Shown here: positions 9,179-18,131 of the stretch, piece after piece | Numbering within the stretch: position 1 is the first letter of the stretch | Layout: each line of letters begins with the position of its first letter | Source of the DNA: Harmothoe impar | Lineage: Eukaryota; Annelida; Polychaeta; Phyllodocida; Polynoidae | Assembly: GCA_947462335.1 (NCBI GenBank) | Contig: OX381710.1 | Coordinates: 61,326,842-61,390,841, forward strand | Direction of reading: 5' to 3' | Length of the DNA: 64,000 nucleotides | The notes under the pieces: model-generated | What the model was told of the DNA's origin: nothing | Database searches by the model: none | The model's input: only the letters and a program-made list of their open reading frames with translations | Made by a program: the position numbers and the translations under genes

Positions 9179-10047
9179 GTGAATACAGTAGAATGCTACT
9201 AGTTAGACCGGATATGATACAGAACCCGAAGGCAGATGACACTACCACCACAGCTGTAAATGCACAGACAGACTATTTTGAAACTCAAGCATTAAGAGAG
9301 AGACTATCTCCACACGCCAGTCTCGTCAACGTCTTACTACACCTGCAGAAACGTGCCAATTCTGTTCTGAACGACCCTACATTGAAAACTAACCGGAAGT
9401 TGTCTATGTACGATCAACTCATGACACGCTCTGGTATTTTGATGAAAAAGGCTAAAAGCGTTAATCCACATAGCACAGGAACACCAGATAAGGCTCTCAG
9501 TGCACCAACCTCATCTGTGCATGGTGATGTCACCAGTGATGATGATGATGATGACGCAGTAGAATGGTTCGATGCAGGAACAGGTAAATCTGGAAGGACT
9601 ACACCTGTATCAAGTCATAGTACTAGTGGTAGTGAAGACGAAGGTGAGATGTCATCTGAAGCTGGCTTGGAGCGTGCAATTCAACGTGATATACCTAAAA
9701 GCTATCGCCACTCTTCTCGCCAGCTGTACAAACTGTTGATGGACAAAGGGAAAGGACTAGTCAACTGGGATAGGCGAGGTAGACTACGAGTAGGGGGACA
9801 CATAGTGGAAGGTAGTAATATAGTGGAGTTATTGGGTGATGCTACGCGGTCTAAAACTAAAGGTACAGCTCCACTTGGTAGAAGCGTCTTTGTCAGAGCT
9901 GTTAAAAGGTTGAACCCCAACCTGACACACGTCAAAAATAAGGCAGCATTTGGTCAAGTAGCAACACCAAAGAAATCGACTGAACAGAAAGGAAGTGGTT
10001 CCACCCGGTATCACAAGAAACCCATAGTATGGCGCACAAAGCTTTGA
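9175..10047 (+). CDS. Conserved Polinton structural-type protein, unknown role
   Basis: A 290-residue ORF whose ATG overlaps the previous stop by four bases. Residues 1-90 are helical (RERLSPHASLVNVLLHLQKR, then a 'NDPTLKTNRKLSMYDQL' repeat-like stretch). Residues about 115-165 are acidic and disordered (DDDDDD, SGSEDEGE). The last ~120 residues hold the pattern LYKLL...RLRVGGHIVEGSNIVELL...PLGRSVF...LNPNL, which I recognise from ORFs next to integrase in invertebrate Polintons. The function is not established to my knowledge; a minor virion component is plausible. The last 19 bases overlap the integrase start. Intact. Confidence 0.6.
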   Translation: MSEYSRMLLVRPDMIQNPKADDTTTTAVNAQTDYFETQALRERLSPHASLVNVLLHLQKRANSVLNDPTLKTNRKLSMYDQLMTRSGILMKKAKSVNPHSTGTPDKALSAPTSSVHGDVTSDDDDDDAVEWFDAGTGKSGRTTPVSSHSTSGSEDEGEMSSEAGLERAIQRDIPKSYRHSSRQLYKLLMDKGKGLVNWDRRGRLRVGGHIVEGSNIVELLGDATRSKTKGTAPLGRSVFVRAVKRLNPNLTHVKNKAAFGQVATPKKSTEQKGSGSTRYHKKPIVWRTKL

Positions 10048-11094
10048 AGCGTGAGGTGATAAAGAAATACACTACTGTGACAGAGCCAGGTAGTTTCACT
10101 AGTGCTTCAAAAATAAAGAAACAACATTTCAAAGGAACAGACTTGAAAAACATAGAGCTAGCATTAGAAAATTTAGATGCCTACACAAAACACAAACCAT
10201 ACCGTAGACGTTTCCCAAGACGCAAAACCCAGACGTTTGGAATTGATCGACAGTGGCAATTAGATCTCATTGAGATGATACCTTTCAGTAAAGAAAATGC
10301 TGGGTACAAATACATACTAGTTGGTATAGACGTGTTCTCTAGGTATGCTTTTGCTGAACCACTTAGAAGCAAGAAGAGCCATGAAGTGTTAGATGGCTTC
10401 ATACGTATGACTAAGGAAAGAACGCCACACTCTTTACAGACTGACCGCGGAAAAGAATTTCTTAATAAAATCTTTCAAGAGTATTTAAAGAAAGAAAACA
10501 TTGATTTCTTCACAGGAGAAAATGATGATGTGAAATGTGCTATAGCAGAACGCTTCAATTCCTCACTACAGAGTAAAATGTGGCGGTACTTCACACACAA
10601 GAACACATACACGTGGTATGATGTTCTACCTCATCTAGTACACTCATACAACAACACATTTCACAAAACTATAGGTGGGACTCCAGCTCAAGTGACACCA
10701 GAGAACTCTGACATATTATTCCATAGGTTATATGAACAACCACCTAAGAAAAAAATGAAACCTTTGACATTGAAGAAAGGGGATAAAGTAAGAATGTTGA
10801 AGAAGAAAAAAACGTTCAACAGAGGTTATGAACCAAACTGGACAGAGGAAGTGTTCACAGTGGATGGTTTAAAACCCGCAGGATATAACTTAAAAGGACA
10901 CCCTAGGGGAGGAGATAAAAGGCTTGTTCTATCAACCAGAGGTTCAAAAGGCAATTGTTAGCCCTACCACACGGTACTTGGTTGAAGACGTGGTCAAATA
11001 TAGGTACAGTGGGAGAAAACGTGAAGGATTAGTCAAGTGGAAAGGTTACGACAGTAAATTCAATACTTGGGAACCAGTCAAAAACATAAAATAA
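10029..11094 (+). pseudogene. Polinton integrase with chromodomain, one frameshift
   Basis: The open part (10029-10961, 310 residues) is a retroviral-type integrase: a basic N-terminal region, then the DDE core with Asp79 (WQLDL), Asp139 (QTDRG) and Glu174 (CAIAERFN), spacing D-x59-D-x34-E. All three catalytic residues are present. After about residue 300 the frame is lost. A different frame, about 10915-11094, continues with a chromodomain (VEDVVKYRY, LVKWKGYDSKFNTWEP) ending in a stop at 11092. A one-base gain in the G/A-rich stretch near 10908-10916 explains the break. Chromodomain integrases direct Polinton insertion and may bind modified histones (family knowledge). As it stands the protein would lack the chromodomain. 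Confidence 0.88.
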
Positions 11095-11096
11095 GT

Positions 11097-12227
11097 ATGG
11101 CTTTCACCATAACTCTACCCAGCAACTCATCTATGCAGACTTTTCCTGACAACACACTGACTACTTACACCACTCTGCTACCTGAGTATGTATCCCTCAA
11201 TAGCCCATATGAGTGTGCGCTATTAGAAGTGACTTGCCCTCCCATTTACTACAACCTGTCACCTGAAACTATCATAATAATAGAGGGCCAACACAATACA
11301 GCTGGAAATGCTAACAAAGGACTCACTATGACAGGATTGAAAATGCTGATGAACGAGCGGTTAGGTAGTTTGTACAGGGAACAAGACAGCAACGACCCTC
11401 TATTGAATGAAGCTCGACTGTCACCCTTTCACCTGAACACAGGGAACATTTTAGAACGCGGTGTAGAGGTGATGTTCCAGAAAGCATTGGTAGGAAAAAA
11501 CCCTCACACAGGAGAGGATCAATATACGACGAGAGAATTGGGTGTGTATGCTGCGATAGGTCTACCCAATGGCCGCATGTCACAAACAGAATTGAATGCT
11601 GTAAAATATTTCCTACACTTGAAAGAACTAGATGAACTAGTAAGGGAGAACCATTTCGAGAAGGGAAGGAAATACAGGTGCTTCAAGATGTTAGGAGGAT
11701 ACATGAAGGACAATAATGCGTTGATTGCTTACCTGAACAAGTATTTCAACTCAACTCAACCAGCCATAGTGGCAGCTGTGACTGGTGCCTTCAGGCGTAC
11801 TACAGTGTTCAGTTATGACAAAGTCACCATGAAATGTACAGTATACTTACCACCTAACGTCATGTTAAAATTACCTCCAAACTTAGCCTATCAACTAGGG
11901 TTCAGGAGACGGACTTTCATCGCTGGAAAATCACAGGGAGAGGACGTGGTTGACATAAACTATAAGTCACATGTAGTATACCTGTACTCTGATGTGGTAG
12001 AAAACACTACAGTGGGAGATCGAAAAGTTCCCCTACTCAGAGCAGTCACCTTAAACTCCAAAAAATTAGCGACACAGTCAATATCTTTCCAACACTTAGT
12101 GTACCAACCAGTGTGCTGCAGTTCCTTTCGCCAAATCACAGTGTACTTAAGAGACAGCACAGGCCAACCTATACCATTTGAAAGAGGACACGTGACAGTG
12201 GTACTAGTATTCAGACCTAAACAGTAA
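11097..12227 (+). CDS. Probable penton/minor capsid protein (jelly-roll)
   Basis: A 376-residue ORF. I start it at ATG 11097, three bases after the chromodomain stop; the longer frame from 11067 overlaps the chromodomain. The N terminus (FTITLPSNSSMQTFPDNTL...TTLLPE) and the C terminus (YLYSDVVENTTVGDRKVPLL...QITVYLRDSTGQPIPFERG) match the pattern of a conserved gene of invertebrate Polintons that accompanies the major capsid protein and is read as the penton or minor capsid protein. It is rich in beta-type alternation with few charges in the core, as expected for a jelly-roll. It would form capsid vertices or assembly intermediates. Intact, followed two bases later by the next gene. Confidence 0.65.
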   Translation: MAFTITLPSNSSMQTFPDNTLTTYTTLLPEYVSLNSPYECALLEVTCPPIYYNLSPETIIIIEGQHNTAGNANKGLTMTGLKMLMNERLGSLYREQDSNDPLLNEARLSPFHLNTGNILERGVEVMFQKALVGKNPHTGEDQYTTRELGVYAAIGLPNGRMSQTELNAVKYFLHLKELDELVRENHFEKGRKYRCFKMLGGYMKDNNALIAYLNKYFNSTQPAIVAAVTGAFRRTTVFSYDKVTMKCTVYLPPNVMLKLPPNLAYQLGFRRRTFIAGKSQGEDVVDINYKSHVVYLYSDVVENTTVGDRKVPLLRAVTLNSKKLATQSISFQHLVYQPVCCSSFRQITVYLRDSTGQPIPFERGHVTVVLVFRPKQ

Positions 12228-12229
12228 GA

Positions 12230-12751
12230 ATGATGCATTACTATGGGACTCCACCATACACAGCACCTAAAGGCCAATACAGAGACTACTACACAAAATC
12301 TCAGTTTGGTAGAGGTGGAGTGCTGCCTGTATACAAAGGTTCACCAGTGCAAAAAGGACATGGTATAGGGTCATTTTTGAGTGGGTTGTTCAAAACAGCT
12401 GTTCCCCTGCTGACTAATGTTGGGAAAAAAGTAGCAAAGACTGCTGGGCGAGCTCTTCTATCTACAGGCGGAGAAATATTGAGTGATGTCTTGAGTGGTC
12501 GCAGCGTGAAGAGTAGTATAGTGAATAGATCCAAAGCAGCAGGTCAAAACCTATTGAAACGTGCTGCTAACAGTACCCAAAGCTACTTAAGCGACGCGCT
12601 ACCACCTCCACCAGCCAAACGACGTGCGACTACCACAGGGAGAGGACGTAAGAAAGCCAAGGGTAAGCAGCAGAAAGGTAAAGGTCGTGCTAAGCCTAAG
12701 CATAAGAAGCAGAAGTCACAGAGGAAAAAACAGAATTACACTTTATTCTAA
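12230..12751 (+). CDS. Basic minor virion protein, adenovirus pVI-like layout
   Basis: A 173-residue ORF starting two bases after the previous stop. Residues about 38-60 (GHGIGSFLSGLFKTAVPLL) form an amphipathic helix after a Gly-rich stretch, followed by a second amphipathic region (TAGRALLSTGGEILSDVL). From residue ~125 it is almost purely basic (RRATTTGRGRKKAKGKQQKG and more Lys/Arg repeats). This combination of membrane-active helix and DNA-binding tail is typical of Polinton and adenovirus internal capsid proteins that help membrane penetration and DNA condensation. The role is inferred from layout, not from a detected domain. Intact. Confidence 0.6.
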   Translation: MMHYYGTPPYTAPKGQYRDYYTKSQFGRGGVLPVYKGSPVQKGHGIGSFLSGLFKTAVPLLTNVGKKVAKTAGRALLSTGGEILSDVLSGRSVKSSIVNRSKAAGQNLLKRAANSTQSYLSDALPPPPAKRRATTTGRGRKKAKGKQQKGKGRAKPKHKKQKSQRKKQNYTLF

Positions 12752-12760
12752 TTCATCAAC

Positions 12761-14074
12761 ATGAGTCTTATTCACCCCCACGGACAGTTGTGTGCTGTGA
12801 GTGAGTTATATTTACATGCATTACCAATCACTCAACATGACATATTGAAAAGTCAAACCATAGTGAAAACCACAAACAACGCCCTCACCGTCAACACACA
12901 GTCTTTTGACTTCACCTTTGAGCCAACCTCTCTGTACACTGACCTGAGTGACACAGAACTGTATCTGGAATTCAAAGTACAGAAGGCAGATGGCACGCTC
13001 CTCGCCGTGGGTGATGACGCTGCTCCAGTGAACAACATAGGTCACTCTCTGTTTAGGACGAGTCAGCTACTCATCAACGGCGAGAAAGTAACCTCCAACA
13101 ACGAGGACTACGCCATGCGAGCTATGTTCATGGACTTACTAGGTTCCAGTAGGACTGAGAAGTTAGGTCGCATGGCCGGGTGCCAGAAATGGCAGAAAGA
13201 CACACCAGGTCAAATGGACACGACAGGTGCTAACAACACAGGCTGGGTAGCTAGGAGATTAGCTATTACAAAACACGAGACTCACTGCATTGTCTTGAGG
13301 CCACATGTGGACATGTTGACACAGTGTAAGCTCATACCTTCCCACTGTGAACTGAAGTTCATCTTTGAGCGAAGTTCACCAGCATTCTACATGATGCAAA
13401 CTGCTGCCAACAACTTCTTCATCAACATCACCAAAGCTGAGATGAGAATGAGACAAGTGTTGGTGCGTGACGAGGTAGTAGAGACCCACAACAAGATGCT
13501 CATGGACCCCAAGTTTGGCCCGTTCAACTACCCCATCACAAGATCACGAGTGACGAGACACACACTGGACGGTGGCTCACTGGAGTACAGCTGGACACAG
13601 CCTGACACCACTCAAATCCCCTCCAGGCTCGTCATCGGGTTAGTGAAAGAGACCTCAGCCTCGGGTACTAAAACAGAGAACCCGTTCCACTTCAGGCACT
13701 ACGACATCAGCAACGTTGAAGTAAAGTTCAATGACCAGAAGTTTGAAGTGGAAACCAACTTTGGAGAGGGGAAAGTGCAACGAGCTTACAACCAGTTGTT
13801 CAAGGACACTGGTATCCTAGCTTGTGGAGTTGACTGTGACCTGAAAGTAGCAGAATACATGGACGGCTACACACTGTTCGCCTTTGATCTGACTGCAGAC
13901 AGAACCCCTGAAGATGCCCGGATCAACTTGTTGAGGCAAGGTAAACTCACCATCACCCTGCGATTCAGGACCGCGACCCCACACTCTGTCTCAGCCATCA
14001 TCTGCTCCTTCTTCGACAACATGATCCAGCTGAACAGTGACCGGTTACCAGTGACAGACTACTACATGTCATAA
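12761..14074 (+). CDS. Probable double jelly-roll major capsid protein
   Basis: A 437-residue ORF and the largest structural gene of the element. It resembles the family of invertebrate proteins annotated as 'F54H12.2-like', which are Polinton capsid genes: TSLYTDLSDTELYLEFKVQ near the N terminus, LFRTSQLLINGEKV in the first third, and a beta-rich second half (MEVETNFGEGKV-type stretches, LTITLRFRTATPHS). The gene order penton, basic protein, capsid, protease fits. The product would form the icosahedral shell. It is slightly shorter than many viral double jelly-roll proteins. GC content is higher than in its neighbours, perhaps from codon preference. Intact. Confidence 0.7.
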   Translation: MSLIHPHGQLCAVSELYLHALPITQHDILKSQTIVKTTNNALTVNTQSFDFTFEPTSLYTDLSDTELYLEFKVQKADGTLLAVGDDAAPVNNIGHSLFRTSQLLINGEKVTSNNEDYAMRAMFMDLLGSSRTEKLGRMAGCQKWQKDTPGQMDTTGANNTGWVARRLAITKHETHCIVLRPHVDMLTQCKLIPSHCELKFIFERSSPAFYMMQTAANNFFINITKAEMRMRQVLVRDEVVETHNKMLMDPKFGPFNYPITRSRVTRHTLDGGSLEYSWTQPDTTQIPSRLVIGLVKETSASGTKTENPFHFRHYDISNVEVKFNDQKFEVETNFGEGKVQRAYNQLFKDTGILACGVDCDLKVAEYMDGYTLFAFDLTADRTPEDARINLLRQGKLTITLRFRTATPHSVSAIICSFFDNMIQLNSDRLPVTDYYMS

Positions 14075-14075
14075 A

Positions 14076-14518
14076 ATGAAGACATCCGAGATCAACACCA
14101 TTCTACAAAACAATCCTTATACTAGACATTATTTCATTGGGACTTTTGCTGCCGATCAATGCCCTAAAGAACTTAAAGCAGACACTTGTTTTGTGAGTAA
14201 CACTCACCCCCACCAGTTACCTGGGCAGCACTGGATTGCTGTATATGTACAGCGAAATGGAAACGTATTCTACTTTGATCCTTATGGAATCCCCCCAATT
14301 ACTATATATCACACTGCATTGATGAAAAATCAGCAGATGGTCACGGGGACTACAACAAGAAACAAGTGCAAAACTTTTACTCTACAACGTGTGGTGGTCA
14401 CTGTGTGAATTTCCTTATAGCAGCATGTCGGAGTCAGGCACCCAAAAATGTAGTGACACAATGGATGGGTCTACATACGAACTTCCTGGATCGGTTAGTA
14501 TCACAGAAGATGATGTGA
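14076..14518 (+). pseudogene. Adenain-like cysteine protease, one frameshift
   Basis: The first part (from ATG 14076) carries the catalytic His52 in GQHWIAVYV and Asp/Glu-site Asp68 in FYFDPYG, as in adenovirus protease and Polinton relatives. The catalytic-Cys region (STTCGGHCVNFL, about 14374-14409) lies in another frame that ends at 14518. The switch falls near the AAAAA run at about 14328-14333, pointing to a one-base loss or gain there. With the frameshift the product would lack the nucleophile and be inactive. In relatives this protease matures capsid proteins. It starts two bases after the capsid gene stop. Confidence 0.8.
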
Positions 14519-14847
14519 GAAAGTTCCTGAAGTTAGATCGAGTGGTGGACAAAGCATCCTTTGACAGGTTCTTACAAGAACGCAAGGTGAAAGACATCCA
14601 ATATGAGGTTGACGACTTGGAGTGGGAGCGGAGTGGGGAGAAAGTCATCTTGGAGGCCGTTCTAGAAGCAAGCAAGGGCACCGCCCAAGTGCTAGATGGC
14701 ATCCTCGCAATGTTATCAGATGTTCAAGGTCGTATGCGGGCCGTGGAAGAAAGAGTGACCATGGTGGAGGCGGACCAGAGTAGGACCCCACCACCCAAGA
14801 CTAGCTGTGGTTTCTCCTGTAGTAACAACACACTCAACATAGAGTAA
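14425..14847 (+). CDS. Small acidic coiled-coil protein, unknown
   Basis: A 140-residue ORF; the ATG at 14425 is preferred over an earlier in-frame codon at 14389, which overlaps the protease Cys region in a different frame. It is acidic with a helical segment (VDKASFDRFLQERKVKD, then LEAVLEASKGTAQVLDGIL, MRAVEERVTMVEAD) that looks like a coiled coil and a short Cys-containing tail (SCGFSCSNN). It overlaps the protease 3' end by ~90 bases. It is the last gene of the plus-strand arm and is followed by a polyadenylation signal. I do not recognise the family. Confidence 0.5.
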   Translation: MSESGTQKCSDTMDGSTYELPGSVSITEDDVRKFLKLDRVVDKASFDRFLQERKVKDIQYEVDDLEWERSGEKVILEAVLEASKGTAQVLDGILAMLSDVQGRMRAVEERVTMVEADQSRTPPPKTSCGFSCSNNTLNIE

Positions 14848-14872
14848 TGACATTGGATGAGTTATTTCAATG

Positions 14873-14878
14873 AATAAA
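14873..14878 (+). promoter_or_regulatory. Polyadenylation signal AATAAA
   Basis: AATAAA lies 26 bases after the last stop of the plus-strand gene run, a fitting 3' end for the Polinton transcripts. Confidence 0.5.
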
Positions 14879-14929
14879 AAATGAATAACATAAGCCCCAC
14901 TGTTGTTTGTTTGTCACTCATACTATTAC

Positions 14930-15075
14930 ACAATATGATGCAATAATAATGTAGAGGTATGGTATTGCGCAATATTATGCAACAAGAAACTAGAGTAGGT
15001 TAGTAAGTCAAGGTATTGCACAATATCTTGTAATACCAATATAGGTCAAGACATTGCACAATATGGTGCAATACC
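14930..15075. repeat. Dyad repeats of a TATTGCACAATAT motif
   Basis: Several near-copies of ATTGC(A/G)CAATAT paired with ATxxTGCAATA occur around 14930, 14967, 15015 and 15054, interspersed with GTAGAGTAGGTTAGTAGG. Each is a short imperfect palindrome. Nothing coding is visible between 14880 and 15256. Confidence 0.6.
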
Positions 15076-15118
15076 AATGTAGAGTAGGTTAGTAGGTTAG
15101 TAGGTCATTGACATTGTA

Positions 15119-15207
15119 TAAGTAGGTCATATGACGTCACTTCCTGTGAATACTGCTCTCTGATTGGTTGAGAGCCTTCTAAGTAGGTCAAATGACGTCA
15201 CATCCGT
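15119..15207 (+). promoter_or_regulatory. Paired CRE (TGACGTCA) elements with inverted CCAAT box
   Basis: TGACGTCA occurs at 15132-15139 and 15193-15200, each inside a repeated AAGTAGGTCA-x-ATGACGTCA context, 61 bases apart. Between them GATTGGTT (about 15163) is an inverted CCAAT box. Full palindromic CREs bind ATF/CREB proteins. The block lies 50-130 bases upstream of the decayed accessory ORF and could be its promoter. Confidence 0.5.
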
Positions 15208-15256
15208 TTGGTAAGTATGTCAACTTTCACCCAGTAGCTATTCCTATGCGCTGAGT

Positions 15257-17047
15257 TTGCTCCTCTATACTACTCGTACCATACGAACTAGATTCTCCAG
15301 CATTGAGGAGAAGGCGCGTATTAAAGCGCTGAAAGCTGCACCTAGGGGGCGCAGCGGTAAAGGTGAGCGGGGAGCCTCGAAACGGTCCAGCTCGGCTGAC
15401 AGCAACCAGTCAGACAAGTTCGTTCAGGGGAGAGGACGTCAGGCTCGCCGAAACATAAAGGCAAGGTTAGCTAACTTGCCGGATTCTGTACTAGCAGAGA
15501 GTTTACCGGACACTCAGTAATTCGGTTGTAGGATCAGGGGAGGAAGCCATGGATGTTTCCGAGGCAAATACTCTCCTGGTAAACACAGCCGGCGCACCCG
15601 CGCCAGGGACGGTCATGTTTGCCGAGGTAACCGCTGCTACCGGGGCTGCCGCCGCCGTAGCCACCGCGCTGGTAGTAAATACCGTGCAGATCAGTCCCCT
15701 CCGGAGTCCACAACACTCTGAAGAGGAGGACGGGGAGGTTCCAGCCCAGGCTGAGGAACTGGAAAATGAAGAGGAAGACCCCATCCCGCCTAACGACGTG
15801 ATGCGCCGGGTCTGGTCGAACGCGAACAATAAGTTCTGTGTGTTTATTCCCAAACTCGTGGGAACAGTGTCCTATAGGACCGACTGATTTTAGTTGCCCA
15901 CTCCCGACCAACTGTAAGGGTCAGAGTGATGATGAGGATTGGATCCGGAATACTCCCAGGGATCGTCCTCCGTCTGCTTTCTATCAGCAGTGGTTAGACC
16001 AGCTAAGGATCTGGCCAGATAGTTATTATACTAGGGAGCAGAAAGAAAAACTTCTTTTTGCTGTGACTCGCTGGTATAATCAGAGAGAGAGATACTGGTG
16101 CCCATTCGCAAGCTGTGTAAACGCGATCGGCACCGAGAGGACCATCTACGTAACGTAGCCTCTGTTCCTACGCCACCTGTGTGAGAATCACATGCACCAT
16201 TGCCTGGTGTACCATTGTGATATCACCGTGGGTAGGGAGTCACAATTGTGCAATGGGTGTCTTGAACCCCGGAGAGGTGACCTTATGGGTGCCAGTAGTT
16301 TCCGGCAACCAGAAACTCAAGGGAGTTCCTGGGGAAGGAGCCGATCCGGTAGGGATCGCTCCGGGTCGTCCTCTCATGGCCGGAAGAGGAGGAACGCGGG
16401 TCCTACCTTAGAGGACATCGATAATTCCTACTATGGGAACTATCAGGCCCCGGAAGGTGGCGACTATTATCGCGAGTATCCTGATCCACTGTACGTAGAC
16501 CGGAAGGATCGGAAACGTGACTCCGGTGGAAGTACTGACCCCCTAGCACGGATAGTTACCGTAGCAGACGTCTGAGCAGTTCAGACAGTGCCAGTAGTCA
16601 ACCCGACTACGGAGGTGCCCGGCCAAAGGATAGCCCGGCAACTAGATCAAAGGCTAGCCTGCCTTCGACGTACCATATGGGGTTGGCCGCGAAATTGGGC
16701 AGAAAGTCATCACTGAGTTTCAGGAATCCCAAAGACAGCTGGCGGTGGAATACAACACCAAGATGTTAGGCCTGTTCACACACAGCCTAAAGATAGCCCA
16801 TCGGGAAGAGAAAGCATTAGTCGCTAGTGGCAATGCTGAGTTCTTGGCAAAGAAGGCCAGGGACGCAGATGGTGGAAAACGGAAAGCCGAGGCCGCCGCG
16901 GAATTCGTTCGACAAGAGAACGAGACGTTAGCCCAAAGGCTACAGGCCATAAACGTGAAATTTCACGGCGTAGCATTCGACAAGTGGGATGGTACGGCTG
17001 AACACGCTCTTGCCTTAATGAGGGCAAAGGATGAGCCATTAGGGTAA
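15257..17047 (+). pseudogene. Decayed homologue of the retroelement accessory zinc-finger ORF
   Basis: Broken into several frames (about 15257-15520, 15549-15887, 15838-16158, 16192-16575, 16745-17047). Despite this it aligns in order with the 993-residue protein encoded at 18824-21805: SDDEDWIR...FYQQWLDQLR versus SDDEDWLR...FYDEWFQQIL, YWCPFASC versus YCPFTIC, FLRHLCENHMHH versus FLRHLCERHFHH, CNGCLEPRRG versus CDGCVTPRRG, FQESQRQLAVEYN versus FQESQRELAVRYN, and KWDGTAEHALAL versus EWDGTRESALEL. The acidic and Ser/Arg-rich linkers have diverged most. A stop lies near 16156 and there are several shifts, so it is dead. It belongs to an older plus-strand LTR element that is split by the inner element. 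Confidence 0.85.
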
Positions 17048-17796
17048 AATCTGAAAGGCTCCAGATCTATTTTTGTTCTGCAGAAATAGGATAAGGGAAT
17101 CCTGGCTTTCCCGGATGATTAATTGTTCTTTCATTTAATCAGATGTCATAATAATTTTTTTATGACGGTTTCCCTCATCTATTTTGGGAAGATAGGCATC
17201 TTTTTAGATGCATAAACATTGGGGGACCTTCCATGGGAACTCTCGACTTACCTAACTACTCAACTCTCACTAAAGCTGACCGGATGGGGAATCAGGACCC
17301 CACCAGGAAGCTGTCAAATCAACTTCCCTGAAACTGACTTTTAGGATACGTTGCTATGAAGTTGTTCCTGATATTACTGTGCTGTGTTAAAAACTGTTCC
17401 CGTCCAAGGATTACGCATTAAACAAACTGTGCTCGTGGTTTCCAGTTGGATTATACTTACCTAAATAATGAACATTCCTGGAACGAGGACGGGATACTTG
17501 CTGAGCTGTGTATATATGAACTTACCTACGGGTGATATTTATCCAAGAAACAGTATTAAGAAGAGGAGAGCACCTTACTCATTCATCTATTAGAAGCAGA
17601 GAGCACCTTAACCACAACTAGACCACCAATAAGCTATATTTATTTGTAAGGGTTTCCAGGTACACTGCCAGGTTACTCATTAAAACATATTAATATATAT
17701 ACGATAAGTTATTACTATTGTGATACATCTCACCTCAAGTGTTTCAAAATGGTGTTCTAATACTTACCATATAAACCGGGTTTAATATTAAGCTAC
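17048..17796 (+). other. 3' non-coding tail of the older LTR element, first part
   Basis: No gene. It carries the motif GAAGAGGAGAGCACC at 17560-17574 and a variant, GAAGCAGAGAGCACC, at 17593-17607; the same 15-mer recurs in the 3' region of the inner element. The sequence is cut at CTAC (17793-17796) by the inner LTR and resumes at 29493. Confidence 0.6.
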
Positions 17797-18117
17797 TGTA
17801 GAGTTCGTCTATATGTAATTCGATTAAATAAGGACTCGAACTGCAGTTTTCATGTAGAGATGCAAGAACACAGGGTTTATTTCGTTCTCCTGTACAACAA
17901 TGCTAATCCTTGAAGTATATGAGGTTCGATCAATGTATATTCAGCTTTCAATAACTTTCAATATATGACACAGTCAGAGACCTGAGAAGGTCTGCCAGAG
18001 CAAGGGGGTGAGGACAGCTTATATACTGTCCGCCTCCGATAGGGGTGCCCCCTGGCTCTGGCCGCCCGAACTACCTTGTAGGCGTTCGACTAACAGAATA
18101 ATATTAGTGTCCCTACA
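17797..18117 (-). repeat. 3' LTR of the inner Ty3/gypsy element
   Basis: 321 bp, TGTAG...CTACA on the plus strand. It matches 29172-29492 base for base as far as I could compare. In the sense (minus) direction it contains GTATATAAGC (about 18015-18024), a TATA box. Confidence 0.93.
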
Positions 18118-18131
18118 CCACCCCCCCCAGA
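18118..18131 (-). promoter_or_regulatory. Polypurine tract
   Basis: Read on the minus strand the bases immediately before the 3' LTR are CTGGGGGGGGTGG, a purine run in the expected place for plus-strand DNA priming. Confidence 0.65.

Larger units (their letters stand above)
1057..14880. mobile_element. Polinton/Maverick-type virus-like element (incomplete)
   Basis: A run of compact, touching or overlapping ORFs carries the Polinton/adintovirus hallmark set: packaging ATPase (8149-8820), DDE integrase with chromodomain (10029-11094), jelly-roll capsid candidates (11097-12227, 12761-14074) and adenovirus-type cysteine protease (14076-14518). One gene is divergent on the minus strand (1173-2270). 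Neither terminal inverted repeat nor a protein-primed family B polymerase is visible. The left end abuts a Penelope-like fragment and the right end passes into retroelement sequence, so both limits are approximate. Integrase and protease each carry one frameshift, while the other genes remain open, which suggests a fairly young inactivated insertion. A 3.49-kb foldback element interrupts it at 2720-6209. Confidence 0.85.
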
